Shown here piece by piece: positions 48,414-60,974 of a stretch of DNA of 64,000 bases. Both the position numbers and the translations under genes were made by a program. Origin of the DNA: Hevea brasiliensis (lineage: Eukaryota; Streptophyta; Magnoliopsida; Malpighiales; Euphorbiaceae); assembly GCF_030052815.1 (NCBI RefSeq), contig NC_079500.1, forward strand, positions 7,400,298-7,464,297, in the 5' to 3' direction. A model generated the notes under the pieces. That model made no database searches, was not told the origin of the DNA, and saw nothing but the letters and a program-made list of their open reading frames with translations. Each line of letters opens with the position of its first letter. The first letter of the stretch is position 1.

Positions 48414-50517
48414 TCTTTAATTTTATTTTTTTTAATTTCATCAATTTATACACGAAACCTTGATATTGATTTCAAGTTTAAATTTTTGTTCCTATATTAT
48501 CAATTTTAGTCTAGCTATCACTTAATTTTAATTCAAAATTTGTAATTTAGACAATAATTATTCTATTTTATTTTCGTTAACTTTGAATAACATTAAGATT
48601 GATTGTGGTGGAAAAAATTAACAAGAAGTCTATCTGTTTTAAGAGAGAAATATTTTTTTTAAAACATTTAGATTTGATATTAGACTCAAATTTCAAAATT
48701 TTATTTAAATTAAAACTCATCAATTATTTTAATATTTTTAAGATAAATTGATTATTTTAATATTGGTATGACCAGAAATTGAAAATATATCTGATTCATT
48801 TTTTTTTATAATTGTCCAGGAACCCATTAAAAATGTTTTACAATCATTCAAAACATTATATTCATATTTTTTAATAAAAAAATTATTCATTAATAATTAT
48901 AAATTTCTTTTAATCCTTTCAATTTATTTATATCGTAGCGCGCATAGTTGGCAACTTTCTTTAATTCAATGGAAATTGATGGCTGTGGCGTATAATAATC
49001 TAATGAATATTTTTTTTTATAGGCAATATAAATAATCTGATGAATAATTCGAATAACCTACCATCCTAACTAACATAATTTGATCTTATTGAAAATTATT
49101 AAATGCACTTGAAACACTAAATTAAGTGCTCATTACGTTCGTATAAATGTAAATATTTTTATAAATTATAAAAAATGAATTTCATATCTGTGTGATTAAA
49201 GAATCACATAGTTGAAATATACTATGCAATTTACCATTCAATAATAATTGGCAACATCATCAAAGAAAAAACTTTTTGTTTGCATTAATCAAGACTCCAA
49301 CAAACTTTTTGTTTGCATTAATCAAGACTCCAACTGCCTCAAACGTCTTGGAAGGGCAATACTTCCTTTGACCCGAACTTGTGAGAAAAAGATAGCAAAG
49401 TAACGAAAATATAAAACTAACCTTTAATAAAAATTTTAACGTCTATATGTTTAGATTTTGAGCTCCGTCTGATACCTAGATTTTTTTCTGGAAATAAGAA
49501 AATATAGTTTTACTTTTTAGAGAAAAATATATAATTTTAATTATAAAATCAAGCACCTACCATCGCACCATAATCTTAAGTTTTTAGCAGAGATTTATAG
49601 TGTAGTAACTCAAACACCGTGTGTGAAAAGAATTTGAGCAGGAAGCTTAAACTTTACTTTTAATAGAAGCGTATTTCTAACCCCTTATAGTGTAACAGCT
49701 CAAGTGCCATGTACCAAAAGGATTTGAGCATGAAGCTTAAATTTTTAATAGAAATATAACTCTAACCCTTTATAGTATAGCAGTTCAAATGCTATGAATT
49801 AAATGTTGGCCCGCTATGTTATCTACTCAATGCCAAGCAATTTCAATGGTCTAAAACCTAATAATTCATTTGAGCCCACCAAATTATTAATTTTAATCAT
49901 TTAAGTCTAATTACTCACAGTGTTAAATCATAAATGCCAAACAATGCATATCAGCTGCAAGTTTGGGTTAAACTCCATTCCCTGGTTAATTAAGTTCACT
50001 TCCTCCAGTTTGATAATTTTAATATTTTTTTTATTTTACTTTAATTAATCTTGAATTTAAATTTTATAATTTTGAAACAAATATAATATCACTGAATTAA
50101 AAATTAATTTATAATTATTTTCAATATTTTTGAGATGAATAAATTATTTTCAATATTAATATAATAAGTGGAAATTGCAAAAAGATATATATTGAAAAGT
50201 TATGGAAATCATTTTTTATTATTATCCAAGAACTCAAAACAAAAGTTTTTATAATTATCCAAAATATTATATCCACATTTTAACATAAAATTATTATTTA
50301 TCAATAATTATAAATTTTATTTAATCATTTCAATTTAAAATTTTAGTTATTGAAGGACTGTAACACGTTCAGAACATAAGGATTGATAATATATGGTAAA
50401 ATTTTTATACGATTCGTCGATTTATTAGAACCCCACTGATTCAAATTAATTGATAATTGATTTTTAATTTATATAAATTTTAAATGATTTGAATCTCAAT
50501 AACTTGTAAAATTGAAA
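48414..50517. other. AT-rich spacer, right part duplicated from block 1
   Basis: About 49320-50517 matches 20575-21775. The match ends abruptly at 50517 (GTAAAATTGAAA) inside the LTR-like sequence starting at 50359. The left part (48414-49260) has no counterpart I can see. No gene. Confidence 0.75.
49269..49334. repeat. 33-bp perfect tandem duplication
   Basis: Two adjacent identical copies (49269-49301 and 49302-49334) of a unit beginning AAACTTTTTGTTTGC, exactly at the left edge of the block-homologous sequence. Confidence 0.93.
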
Positions 50518-51070
50518 GCTTAATTGAGGATCAATGCAAAGACTAATATGATTTGATTTTAAGTTAATTCATTTAAAAATTATTTAATAAAAAATAATTT
50601 TTTTAAGAAAAATTAATAACAAACTCGAAATGACTCGCAATATATAAATTATTTAGAAAATTTTTTTTCTTATCTATCAACTTAATAAATAATTTATAAT
50701 TTAATTATATACATTTAAATTATACAAGCGAAATTAGTTGCACGATGTCATGGGTTAATAGTATGAATAGTAAAAAATTTTATTTTATATTTTAATTAAT
50801 CGTTAATTATTGCTGAATTATAATAAAATAATTATTTTATTAATAGAATCAAATTTTTAATAATTATTGCTGAATTATAATAATTCATATTGACATTACG
50901 TGAGTTATCTAGCCTGAAGTCCAGTAGGCTTCCTAATAAAAACAAATGTTGTAAAATGCATGTAATACGTAGAGTTACCAATTAAACAACTCTAAAAAAA
51001 TCATTAAGTGAAATCTTTCTTTGGCATGATTTTGATTTTCGTTGTTTTTAGGAGATTGGAATCGAATTAA
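50518..51070. other. AT-rich sequence without visible gene
   Basis: Sequence between the end of block homology and the copia-3 LTR. An imperfect repeat AATTATTGCTGAATTATAATAA occurs twice (about 50805 and 50864). Nothing else recognised. Confidence 0.6.
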
Positions 51071-51395
51071 TGTAAAATAAATCTTAATAGATCATAATAA
51101 TCATAAACATAATGTGAATCATAAATGTAAGATTCAACTATTATCTTAATAATGGATCTTGAACAAATAAATTCTCACAGATCTAGAAAGCGTACCCAAT
51201 GCGGAGTTTTACTTGAGTCATAGCAGTAATTGAGAGAGACCATTTGATTCAACAAACTGATTTCTCCCTCTTGACCCTTCTTGATTTACACACAAGACTT
51301 TAGCGATGGAAGACTTTCTTGAGATGACCCTAATATCTCTGACTTAACTTTATGAAAGAGAATGTGTGTAACCTTATGGGTAGAGAGAGGACCAG

Positions 51396-51464
<69 letters not shown>

Positions 51465-51651
51465 AAGACTTAATTTGATACGTCCATCAAGTATCCTTAT
51501 ACAATTAGAATTAGGATTTACTTCAATTAAAGTAATCCTTGTATAATTAGGATTTGTATTAATTAAAGTAAATATCAATTAATATTGGACCACATTAAAG
51601 GAATTGATTTTGGCCCATATAGTAATATTAATTACCGGACAAAATCTTACA
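51071..51651 (-). repeat. copia-3 3' LTR
   Basis: 581 bp with TGTAAAAT and ATCTTACA ends. It carries an (AT)n tract at 51399-51462. Confidence 0.9.
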
Positions 51652-52594
51652 TTCTCCCACTTGGTACAATAATTAGGTGATATAAACTTTAATAACATAA
51701 ATACAAATCATTTCCATAATGTACTTCATAATTACCTTCCTATAATAAATTACTTAGGTTATGGCGGTTGTACATTGTTTAATCACATTCTTCCTTCCAT
51801 ATACCACAATACTAGCAACTTACCATAGTAGGTACATAATGGATATATGTTTATCACATCATGGTCCACAATAATGTCTCCAAAGACTTTTCCTATTATC
51901 ATTCACTCAAAATATTATGTGTACACAATCATGAGGAACAGGAAACACTTCAATTTATATAAGAAATACATCAATGAGCTCAGAGTGTCAAAGCTAATAC
52001 ATTATACATTAATACAATCAAGACCCATTATAAGAAAATATTCTTTAAATGTCTTAGATTGTGAACCCTTAATTAACGGATCTGCTATCATGAGATCAAT
52101 ACTATTATGCTCAATAGACACTCTTTATTTCTGAACTTTCTCCTTAAAAACAAAATACTTTAATTCCATATGCTTGGTACTTTGGCAAAGTTGTCGTTTA
52201 TGGAGAAAATACTATCACGGAATTATCAGAATGAATTTTCAACGGTTTGCTAATGGTGTCGACTACCTCAAGTTCTGAGATAAATTCCGCATCCATATAC
52301 ATGAATTATAACTTAAAACATGCCATAAATTTTGCTTTCATAATGGATGAAATAATGACAGACTATTTTTTGGCATTTTTCCATAATACTGTTCCTTTAG
52401 CTAATAAGAACAAGTAGCCAAAATAAACTTTTATTGTTAACACATCCAGCTAAATCTGAATCTGAATATCCAATCACTTCTAAATGATTAGATGTCCTGT
52501 AAGTGAGCATGAAATCTTTAGTTCATTGCAAGTACCATAAAACTTTCTTTGCAGCTTTCTAGTTATTAATTCCAGGATAAAGAATTGTACAGGT

Positions 52595-53777
52595 TTAAAC
52601 ATACATCAAATTGTCCACAATTAAAGCATAAGGAATTAATTCCATTTCTTTACGGTCCAAATCATTCTTTGAACATTGATTGAGACTAAATTTGTCCCCT
52701 TTTTGTATGGGAACAATTCCTGCTGAACATTTACGCATATTAAATCTCTCTAGAATTCTATCAATATAGGCTTTCTGAGACAATCCCAACAGTTCTTGTG
52801 ATCTATTACGGAATATTTTTATTCTAATCACAAAGGATGCCTCTCCCATATCTTTCATTTCAAAATTCATTGAGAGAAAATCTTTAGTCTCACATAATAT
52901 ACCCAAATCATTTGCAGCAAACAAAATATCATTAATATACAGAATTAAGAAAATAAACATACTCCCACTAATCTTAAGATATATATACATCGATTAATGA
53001 CTTTTTCTTTAAATCAAAAAACTTTATGGTATCATTGAACTTAATATACCACTGGTGGGAAGCTTACTTAAGTATGTATATTGATTTCTTAAGTTTACAC
53101 AACACATGGCATTTTCCTTCAATTGAGAAACCTCTAAGTTGGTCCATATAAACTTCCTCTTCAAGTTCTTCATTTAGAAAGGCTATTTTCACATCTATTT
53201 GGTGTAACTCTAAGTCATAATGAGCCACCAATGCTATGATAATTCTTAATGAGTCTTTCTTTGAGACTAGTGAAAATATTTCTTTATAGTCAACACCATC
53301 CTTTTGAGTATAACCCTTGGCAACAAGTCTTGCTTTATATCCTTTGATTTTGCCATTCGAGTCGCACTTGGTCTTCAAGACCCATTTATACCCAACTCGT
53401 TTAGATCCTTTAGGCAATTCGACAAGATCCCATAATTTCTTTTCTTCCATAGATTTTAACTCATCTTTCATGGCATCTAACCACTTATCAGACTCATTAC
53501 TTTCTATAGCTTGTGAAAAGGAAACTGGATCTTTATTAATTCCTATGTCAAAATCTAACTTTTGCAAGTAAACCACGTAATCATTAGCAATTGCCAATCT
53601 CCTTTCTCTTTGAGATCTTCTTAATGGCATTTCTTGTGGTTCACCTTCATTAGCTCTTTGTAGGTTAGCTTCTTCAGGATGTATTTCATCATTATGTTGT
53701 GTAGCATTGTTAGGTCCTTCAATGACTGTTGGAACAACATATGGAGCAAGAGTGGATATTGGAACTTTAATAGGCAC
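52595..53777 (-). pseudogene. copia-3 reverse transcriptase
   Basis: The piece at 53064-53777 holds KLWDLVELPKGSKRVGYKWVL-type RT start, [16 protein letters not shown] and HQIDVKIAFLNEEL. The piece at 52595-52990 holds the catalytic box as LYINDILFA: the first aspartate of the expected YVDD is Asn, which would abolish polymerase activity. The RNase H end (51670-52590) is present only as broken shards. Confidence 0.88.
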
Positions 53778-53798
53778 ATGAAAATCAACTTTATTTTC

Positions 53799-54979
53799 TT
53801 ATATATCCACATCCTGTCTCTCAACACTCCCACTCACTTCACCATTCTCAAGGAATCTTGCATTACCAGTTTCCACAATTCTTGGACTATGGTTTGGAAC
53901 ATAAAACCTATATCCTTTAGATTTCTCTGGATAACCAATAAAGTATCCACTTATCGTTTGAGAATCTAATTTCTTTTCATGTGGATTACAAATTCTTACT
54001 TCAGCTCGACAACCCCAAACATGCAGGTGCCTTAAACTAGGTTTCCTTTCAGTCCATAATTTATAAAGTGTTTTTGATACTGCTTTGCTAGGAATCCTAT
54101 TTAACAAGTATATAGCAGTTTTAAGTGTATATATCCACAAAGATATAGGTAAAGAAGAGTTACTCATCAAACTCCTAACCATATTCATTAAAGTTCGATT
54201 TTGCCTTTCCGCCACCTCATTTTATTAAGAAGTACTTGGCATAGTATATTGTGTACATATGCCATAACTTTCTAAGAACTTTACAAATAGACCATGACAT
54301 TGTCTCATTTCAGTGTGTTTTCCATAGTATTCACTACCTCTATCTGACCTTACTATTTTCACTTTTCTATCTAATTGTCTCTCAACCTCATTTATGTACA
54401 CTTCAAGTGCATTTATTGATTGAGATTTTTCATTAAGCAAATAAATATATTCATAACATAAAAAATCATCAATAAAGGTAATAAAATATTTTTCTCCACC
54501 AAAAGATGGAGTATCAAAAGGCCTACATATATCAGTGTGTATAATTTCAAGAAGCTTATTGCTTTTTGTGGCTTCTTTCTTATTGTGTTTGATTTTGCTT
54601 TCTCTTAATGCAATCCACACACATCAAGATCAATAATATCTAAACTCAGTAGAATCTCATTCTTTATTGATCTTTCTAATCTTTCTTTGGATATGTGACC
54701 CAAACGCTTATGCCACAAGAAAACAAAATTCTCATTCTGTCTACTAGGCTTAATTCCAATATTGTTAAAAGTGACAAGCAAGGATTCAGCAAAATTATCA
54801 CCAAGTTTCAATATATATAGATCATCAGTAAGAATTCCAAAAACAATAATGGAATTATCATTATTATTAAATAAACTGAAATATTCATGCCCAAACTTAA
54901 CATTGAACCCAAATTCATCAAGTTTTAAAACAAAAATGACATTCCTAGAAATTGAAAGCACATAGAAGGTTTTTAACAA
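53799..54979 (-). pseudogene. copia-3 pre-integrase and integrase
   Basis: 54605-54979 contains VFLWHKRLGHISKERLE, the pre-integrase block. 54225-54620 has IHTDICRPF, FITFIDDF and VRSDRGSEY. 53799-54215 has AERQNRTLMNMVRSLM and the C-terminal chromatin-side block HVWGCRAEVR. Stops or frame changes separate the three pieces. Confidence 0.88.
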
Positions 54980-56817
54980 GTCTAGTTGATAGCCATTATC
55001 TTAGACCAAATGGTAAGTCTCTATGCCTTCAATTAGAGCCTTCATATAGTTTCCCATAAATAGAAAGTCTTAGTTGGGTTTTCTGTTTGGACCATAAGGA
55101 ATTCTTTCATCACATTAGAGACATAAATAGTAGCATCAAAATCAAGCCATCAAGTATTATTAGGGACCTCAAATAAGTTTGATTTGAAACATACATAAGC
55201 ATAAAGATTACGTTTCTTTTCAAATCAAGCTTTATTTTTCAGGCAATCTTTTTGATAGTGTCATACTACCATTTATTTCTTTCCTTAGCTTAAGTAACAT
55301 TTGAAGATCCTTTCTTTTTCATCTTAAACTTGTAAGCTTTAACTTAAGTCCCTTATTAGCTTCTTGACCCATAATGTTGACAGAATGAGTCCCTTAATTT
55401 TTCAACCTTATTTCCTCCTAAACTAGCCTATTGGCCAATTCATTACCATTTTACTTATCCTCAATAATGTTATAGTTAATTTCAATGGCCCATATTCAAG
55501 AGGTAATGAATTCATAATGAACTACACCAAGAGGGAATCATCAACCGTTATCCTTAAAGTCTTTAGCCTTGCTGCAATATCACTCATTTCAATAATGTGC
55601 TCTTGCATACTCTTTGATCCATCATACTTTATGGTCATAAGTTATGCCATTAGAGTACCAGTAAGTGACTTAGCTTCAGAATAAAACATATCTTTCATAA
55701 GTTTAAGGTATTCTTTTGCATTTTTAGTTTGTGAAATTAAAGTCTTAATGTCATTGGCAATAGTCATTCACAAAAACATAAGGCTCAATTTGTTTACCAA
55801 TTCCTATTGCTTATGGTATAACTTCTCTTCCTCACTATTTGTATCCATAATAGTAGCAAGTTAACTTTCCAATAATGCGAAGTGATGGTCCAAGACACCT
55901 AAATGGAACTTGACTTGCTCACACTATTCAAAGAAGTTCAACCCATTAAAACAATAACATATTAAGCTTGCGGATGAAGAGAAAAGTTGCAATATTATAT
56001 TTATATGCTCAAAATAGATTCAGATAACTTTAATAATTAGAGTATATTATAGTTCTCCTTTGGGTAGATACTATAATATACTATCCTAAATTAAATGCCT
56101 TTAAACTTGATTGGACAATAATTAACTTACATCAAATATACAAGTTGTCTTTGAACATCCAATATATATTTGATAAAATATTATTGTCCTCATAATTCTC
56201 ACTATCATAGAATAATTGATTTACCTTTGGATAAAATACTTAAGTTTTGAAGACTAATGGGTATCAATTAATCCATTTTTCATCATAGGCATCTATTAGT
56301 ATGGATAATTGATAATTTTTATATGCATGTAAACATCATTCATAGTTCAGCCACTTTGGCGACCAACAAACTATTATTTTTATTTTATTTTAATTTGGCC
56401 ACTTTGGTGACTAATAAATTAAAACAAATATCATAAGGCATCCATATAAATTATGTATCTTAATAAACCTAATATTTATTCATTCATTAGGTTTAATTAT
56501 AAATCTTAATTGTATTGGGTAGAAAACATTTTTTTTTTTGTTTCTTTTAATTTATTTCTTTTGAAAAAATATGATCTTAAACTTAAATCCTTTTATAGCG
56601 CGATTTTTTGTCGCGTTAATGATCTTCATGCCCAAATTTTAATTTGGTCAAATTTTAATCATATTATTTTAATCATTAACATTAATCATAAAATTTTACG
56701 ATCTACACTTTAATCCTACCCATATCTAATAACAAGTAAGATCTTTAATATTATGTTCATCACCATAAATTTAATGGAGAAATTTAATTCTTCAAAACCT
56801 AGGGCTCTGATACCGCA
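54980..56817 (-). pseudogene. copia-3 gag and protease remnant
   Basis: No open piece of length remains, but the position between primer site and pre-integrase block fits gag and protease. Decay is heavy and I cannot point to a safe zinc knuckle. Confidence 0.5.
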
Positions 56818-57137
56818 TGTAAAATAAATCTCAATAGATCATAATAATCATAAACATTATGTGAATCATAAACGTAAGATTCAACTATCACCCTAATAAT
56901 GGATTTTGAACAAATAAATTCTCACAGATCTAGAAAGCGTACCTGATGCGGAGTTTTACTTGAGTCATAGCAGTAATTGAGAGAGACCATTTGATTCAAC
57001 AAACTGATTTCTCCCTCTTGACCCTTCTTGATTTACGCATAAGACTTTAGCGATGGAAGACTTTCTTGAGATGACCCTAATATCTTTGACTTTATGAAAG
57101 AGAATGTGTGTAACCTTATGGGTAGATAGAGAACCAG

Positions 57138-57176
<39 letters not shown>

Positions 57177-57186
57177 AAGACTTTGA
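56818..57186 (-). repeat. copia-3 5' LTR, truncated by Athila insertion
   Basis: Matches the first ~395 bp of the left LTR, including a shorter (AT)n tract (57141-57174). It stops after CCAAGACTTTGA, where TGTGACCC of the Athila LTR begins. The remaining ~180 bp of this LTR should lie right of the window. Confidence 0.88.
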
Positions 57187-58959
57187 TGTGACCCAACCGC
57201 AAGTGCACGGGTCGTACAAGTAGTATAGTAAAAGATATCGTTCCCACGAGGAGTTGTGTTAATGATTGAATTTTTGATATAAAAGGTTGACTAAATTGAA
57301 CTATCTTTGAAATTAAAGAGATAAATTGATAGGTATTGGAGTATGAAATCTATATGTGCAAAATTAATAATCTATCCAATAATGTATTAATTAAACTAAA
57401 ATTGCATCAATTTTAAATAAGCAAGTTGAAATATGGCAAAATTAAAATGGCAAGCAATTAATTTTAATTAAAAATTAACAATTATGAAAAGGCGATTTCA
57501 GAGTTCGGGATTTCATATTCGAGCTATTTTGGGATTTTAAATTGGTTATCCAATCTCGTGGAACTTACGGGTTTTAAGGAGATTAATTCTCAAATCCTTT
57601 GAATACCCTTTTGAGTGAGACAAAGAGTGCCTTAATCAATCTAATCCTACTTTTGTGGAGTTAGAATTAATTAAGACCCATTAAGTTCTTTAATTAATCT
57701 GTGAATCCTCTTAATCCTTAGTCTATTTCTAGATCTAAGTTAATTAAGTCCAATTTCTTGATTATCTATCACAAGGCCTTCTCCTTTCGGTGCCTCAACC
57801 ATGGATTAAGAACATTACTCAATGAGATCCTACACTAAGCATGTCATTAAGCACACAAAAAATGAATAAAACTCATTAAGACCAGAAAATATGGATTACC
57901 CAATCAAAATCCACAAAATATCTCAAATATTACAACCCTTACTCCAGAATCAAAATAAAACTACTCACTATCCATAATGTTTACAAGAAATTATGAGTTT
58001 ATAAGGAAATAAAGCTTTAATCTAAGCTAAGAAACAAGAAACTAAGCACTAGAAATGTAAGGAAAGAAAGAAAATCTACAAATCTTGGTTGAAAATGGTG
58101 TGGAAGGTGAAAATGACTCTTCAGCTGCTGCCTCCCTCTTCCTTTCCTTTTCTGCTCCTTGTCCCCTCTTTGTCCTTGCTTTCTAAAATGGGAAATGGGA
58201 CTCTTTATAGCATTTTCTGACATGGAGCCCTAAAATGGTGTGTTTGAGGAGGGATTTTCGGAGGGAATCTTCTGCCAGCTCATTAATGAACTCTTTATGG
58301 ATCGCATAAGTGGGTGCATAAGTCATGCAGTCCCTTATGCAGTTTTCGGCTGGTTTCTGGTTCACTTATGCGAAACTGCATGACTTGGTGCATAGGTTAT
58401 GCACAATTCCGTGAAAGTGCATAAGGGAGGCGTGAATGTGCATAAGCTATGCAGTCTCCTTATGCACATTTCGGCAGGTATTGGAACAGTGATTTTTCTC
58501 CTTATGCAGATCCGCATAGCTTATGCGGCAAGTTATGCACAATTTGGTCAATGCATATTTTAGCTTGAAAACTTGTTTTTGACATCTTTGGCTGTAGAAA
58601 TCACTCCTCAATGGCAAAATTTCTCTTCAGTCCTTCAAAAACACCATTTTTCCTACAAAATAAAGTAAAAATTACAAATTAATGCAAAATTGACAACTAT
58701 GAAAAACTAACTAAATAACTAATGAAATTGACTAAAAATGACTAATAATAAAATAAAATGGCTATGAAACTAGACCTAAATGACTATGCAAAATGTGTGC
58801 AATATGTATAATTTCTAAGTGATGTATAATGTGTGTGTAAATGTGTAATGTATATGTATGTATGGATGTATATGTAAAATATTTACAATATATGTAAATG
58901 GAATGGGATGGGATGCACTATACTCAAAATGTGAAAAATGAAGCAAAAATCAAAATGCA
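57187..58959 (-). repeat. Athila 3' LTR
   Basis: About 1773 bp. In plus-strand reading it starts TGTGACCCAACCGCAAG and ends at about TGCA before CCCCTAAACTC, the polypurine tract complement. On the minus strand a TATAAAG box lies near 58203-58209. The right boundary is inferred from the purine tract, since the other LTR is outside the window. The U3 part (58290-58560) contains TGCATAAG-type dyads. Confidence 0.65.
58290..58560. repeat. TGCATAAG dyad cluster in Athila LTR
   Basis: Several copies of TGCATAAGxxATGCA and CTTATGCA, including starts at 58315, 58389 and 58439, each followed by TTCGG in the better copies. The same motif forms the 73-bp array in the Athila spacer and a cluster at 59100-59290. 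Confidence 0.85.
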
Positions 58960-59099
58960 CCCCTAAACTCAAAATTAGACATTGTCCTCAATGTCTCAAG
59001 CAATGCAATATCAAAACTCAAAGCAAAGGGAATAACTAGGATTAGTGAAAATTAAGAGCAAAAAGAAAAGGTTACCTGGTATAGAGCAGATGAGAATTC

Positions 59100-59290
59100 A
59101 AGAGATAATGGGAATGCATAAGAAGCTACACAGGTTATGCAGAATAAAGTGCTGTCCAGAACAGGTGCATAAGTAGGGTGCATAAGCCGTGCGGTTCTGC
59201 ATGAGTGGCTATAAGGGCTGCACAGGCTATGCAGGACATTTGCATAAGGAGATTCACAGCCTGTGCAGCTTATTCAAAAGCTACTGCATG
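59100..59290. repeat. TGCATAAG motif cluster downstream of Athila ORF-1
   Basis: Degenerate copies such as GGTGCATAAGTAGGGTGCATAAGC, CACAGGTTATGCAG and CACAGGCTATGCAGG, between ORF-1 and the purine tract. Confidence 0.75.
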
Positions 59291-59537
59291 ATGATTAGCA
59301 AGGAAAAATGTGCAACCACAATATACAAAACAGAATATACAACATATGGACAATTATGCACAAAAGGGCAGTAAAGGCAGGGAAAATCAATGGAAAACTA
59401 ATGTAATGGCCATCCAATAGAACTTTAAGAAACAAACTAATTCAAAACAAACTAACAGAATTCAAAACAAACTATAATTGTTTGAACATATGTACAAAGA
59501 AAAAGTCCGACAAGTTTGAACAAAAGTAAAACAAAAA

Positions 59538-60974
59538 CTAGTCTAGTTCTATTATTTTGCCCTTGTCCATAGATGTTGCTAAGGGGCTGGTTGCATCTGG
59601 CTGCTGTCGAAATGATGGTGCTGGAGGAGGTGATGGAGGTGGAGGTGGCATTCCCAGAAAAATCATGAGTTTCTTCATCATCTCCTTCAATTCTTTCTGC
59701 TTGTCCTTGGTTTCCATGACAAGGTCAAATAGGTGATCATGACGATCCTTGAGGGTATCAAGACCAGTGTCAAGCTTCCTATCCACAAAGTATATATCAT
59801 CACTAAGCCTTTCAAGATAGGTGAATAAGGCTTTAGTGTTGAATACAGGAGGGGCTGTGGATGAGGAGGGTTCAGCTGTAGGAGGTGTGGGTTGTGCAGA
59901 AGCTGCTGGGGTGTCCTGTGCAGATTGAGGGGGTGGGGTGGGTTCGATGAAGTCTTTGTGGGGTGATTGGGTAGGTTGGGCTTCTGGTTGTGCAGTGGGT
60001 TCAGCTTCTACTGCTGGTTGTGCAGTATCAAAATGTGGCAAACTGAACCCTGTTTTGGACAGGTGTGCAGCATCAAAATATAAGGTGTCCACAAGTGCTG
60101 GTATTTGGTGCTCTTTAGGATTAAAACCAAAATGCTTGGCTATAACTGTTATGAGCCCACCCAAAACAATGTCACCTATGGATTTAGTGGCAATATGCAA
60201 CACATGCTCACAAAAGAAATAACCAGGAGAAACCTTGACCTTGTGAAATGCACACCATAACATGAATAATTCAGATTTCCCCACAGCACCAGAACTAGTC
60301 CCTCTGCCCAAAATAGTGCTAGCAATCAGTCTATGAATAAACCTAAGTGCAGGGTCAAGTATTTGAGAGGTTTTTGATCTGCCAGCAGAGAAAGTTTGAG
60401 GTTGGTTTGTGATAATTCTCCAAAATTGGGCAGCATTCCAAATACCCTTGTTTGCTACCTCTACCCCTGTATATGGCACTCTAAATAGCCCATCAGTTGC
60501 AAAACCAAGAATGCTATGAAATTGATCCAATGATAACTCTCTGTTTTGCCCCAAACATCTAAATTTCATAGTTGGCTTAAAATCTACATCATGCAATTTC
60601 AGGGTGGCAGAGAATGAGGAAATAAACTCCAAAACTAAAGCTGGGTAAACAATTTCTTGCTTGTGCACAAATTCCATCCAACCCATACCATCTAGATAGT
60701 CAACTACATTGTCAAATAAACCAAGTGACTGGAGAGAGTCCACAGAAATATACCTAGTGGGTTGCACCTTCCTTTCCTTAAGTCGTTTAAATGTTTCTTT
60801 GTGAGTTGCATCAGAAAGGGACCAAGGGAGTTTTGAGACCTGTGAAGTTGCTGACAATTGCTTTTTGCTGGAAGAGGGTGTGGAGGCTGAAGTCTTTGGC
60901 TTTTTGGGTGGAGGCTCTGACCTTGGGGTGGTGGGTGGTTCGTTGCGCTTTGAGAGAGGAGGTGCAGATGACAT
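59538..60974 (-). CDS. Athila retrotransposon ORF-1 protein, intact (478 aa)
   Basis: A complete ORF from 60974 to 59538. The N-terminal ~60 residues are Pro/Ser/Lys-rich with a basic PPKKPK stretch. A folded region follows (about 75-310) with the pattern FRCLGQNRELSLDQFHSILGF and CEHVLHIATKSIGD, typical of the Athila ORF-1 / putative plant transposon protein family. The C-terminal third is Pro/Ala/Gln-rich with a helical segment (about 395-450), ending in a poly-Pro stretch. The role is unproven; in some Athila elements the downstream ORF is called env-like, but I see no signal peptide or membrane segment here. Its position between integrase and 3' LTR fits the lineage. Confidence 0.85.
   Translation of the reverse strand: MSSAPPLSKRNEPPTTPRSEPPPKKPKTSASTPSSSKKQLSATSQVSKLPWSLSDATHKETFKRLKERKVQPTRYISVDSLQSLGLFDNVVDYLDGMGWMEFVHKQEIVYPALVLEFISSFSATLKLHDVDFKPTMKFRCLGQNRELSLDQFHSILGFATDGLFRVPYTGVEVANKGIWNAAQFWRIITNQPQTFSAGRSKTSQILDPALRFIHRLIASTILGRGTSSGAVGKSELFMLWCAFHKVKVSPGYFFCEHVLHIATKSIGDIVLGGLITVIAKHFGFNPKEHQIPALVDTLYFDAAHLSKTGFSLPHFDTAQPAVEAEPTAQPEAQPTQSPHKDFIEPTPPPQSAQDTPAASAQPTPPTAEPSSSTAPPVFNTKALFTYLERLSDDIYFVDRKLDTGLDTLKDRHDHLFDLVMETKDKQKELKEMMKKLMIFLGMPPPPPSPPPAPSFRQQPDATSPLATSMDKGKIIELD

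Larger units (their letters stand above)
51071..57186 (-). mobile_element. Decayed Ty1/copia retrotransposon copia-3
   Basis: Minus-strand element with the left (3') LTR at 51071-51651, polypurine tract at about 51652-51665 (CCAAGTGGGAGAAT on the minus strand), pol and gag in between, a primer site GGTATCAGAGCCC at about 56802-56815, and the 5' LTR from 56818. The 5' LTR is broken at about 57186 by the Athila element. LTRs differ by roughly one base in fifteen to twenty outside the (AT)n tract, so it is the oldest copia here. Confidence 0.9.

Noticed and set aside
51352..51578. ORFs with Tyr-Ile repeats at the (AT)n tract
   Set aside because: Translation of a microsatellite in both strands. 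It lies inside the copia-3 LTR.
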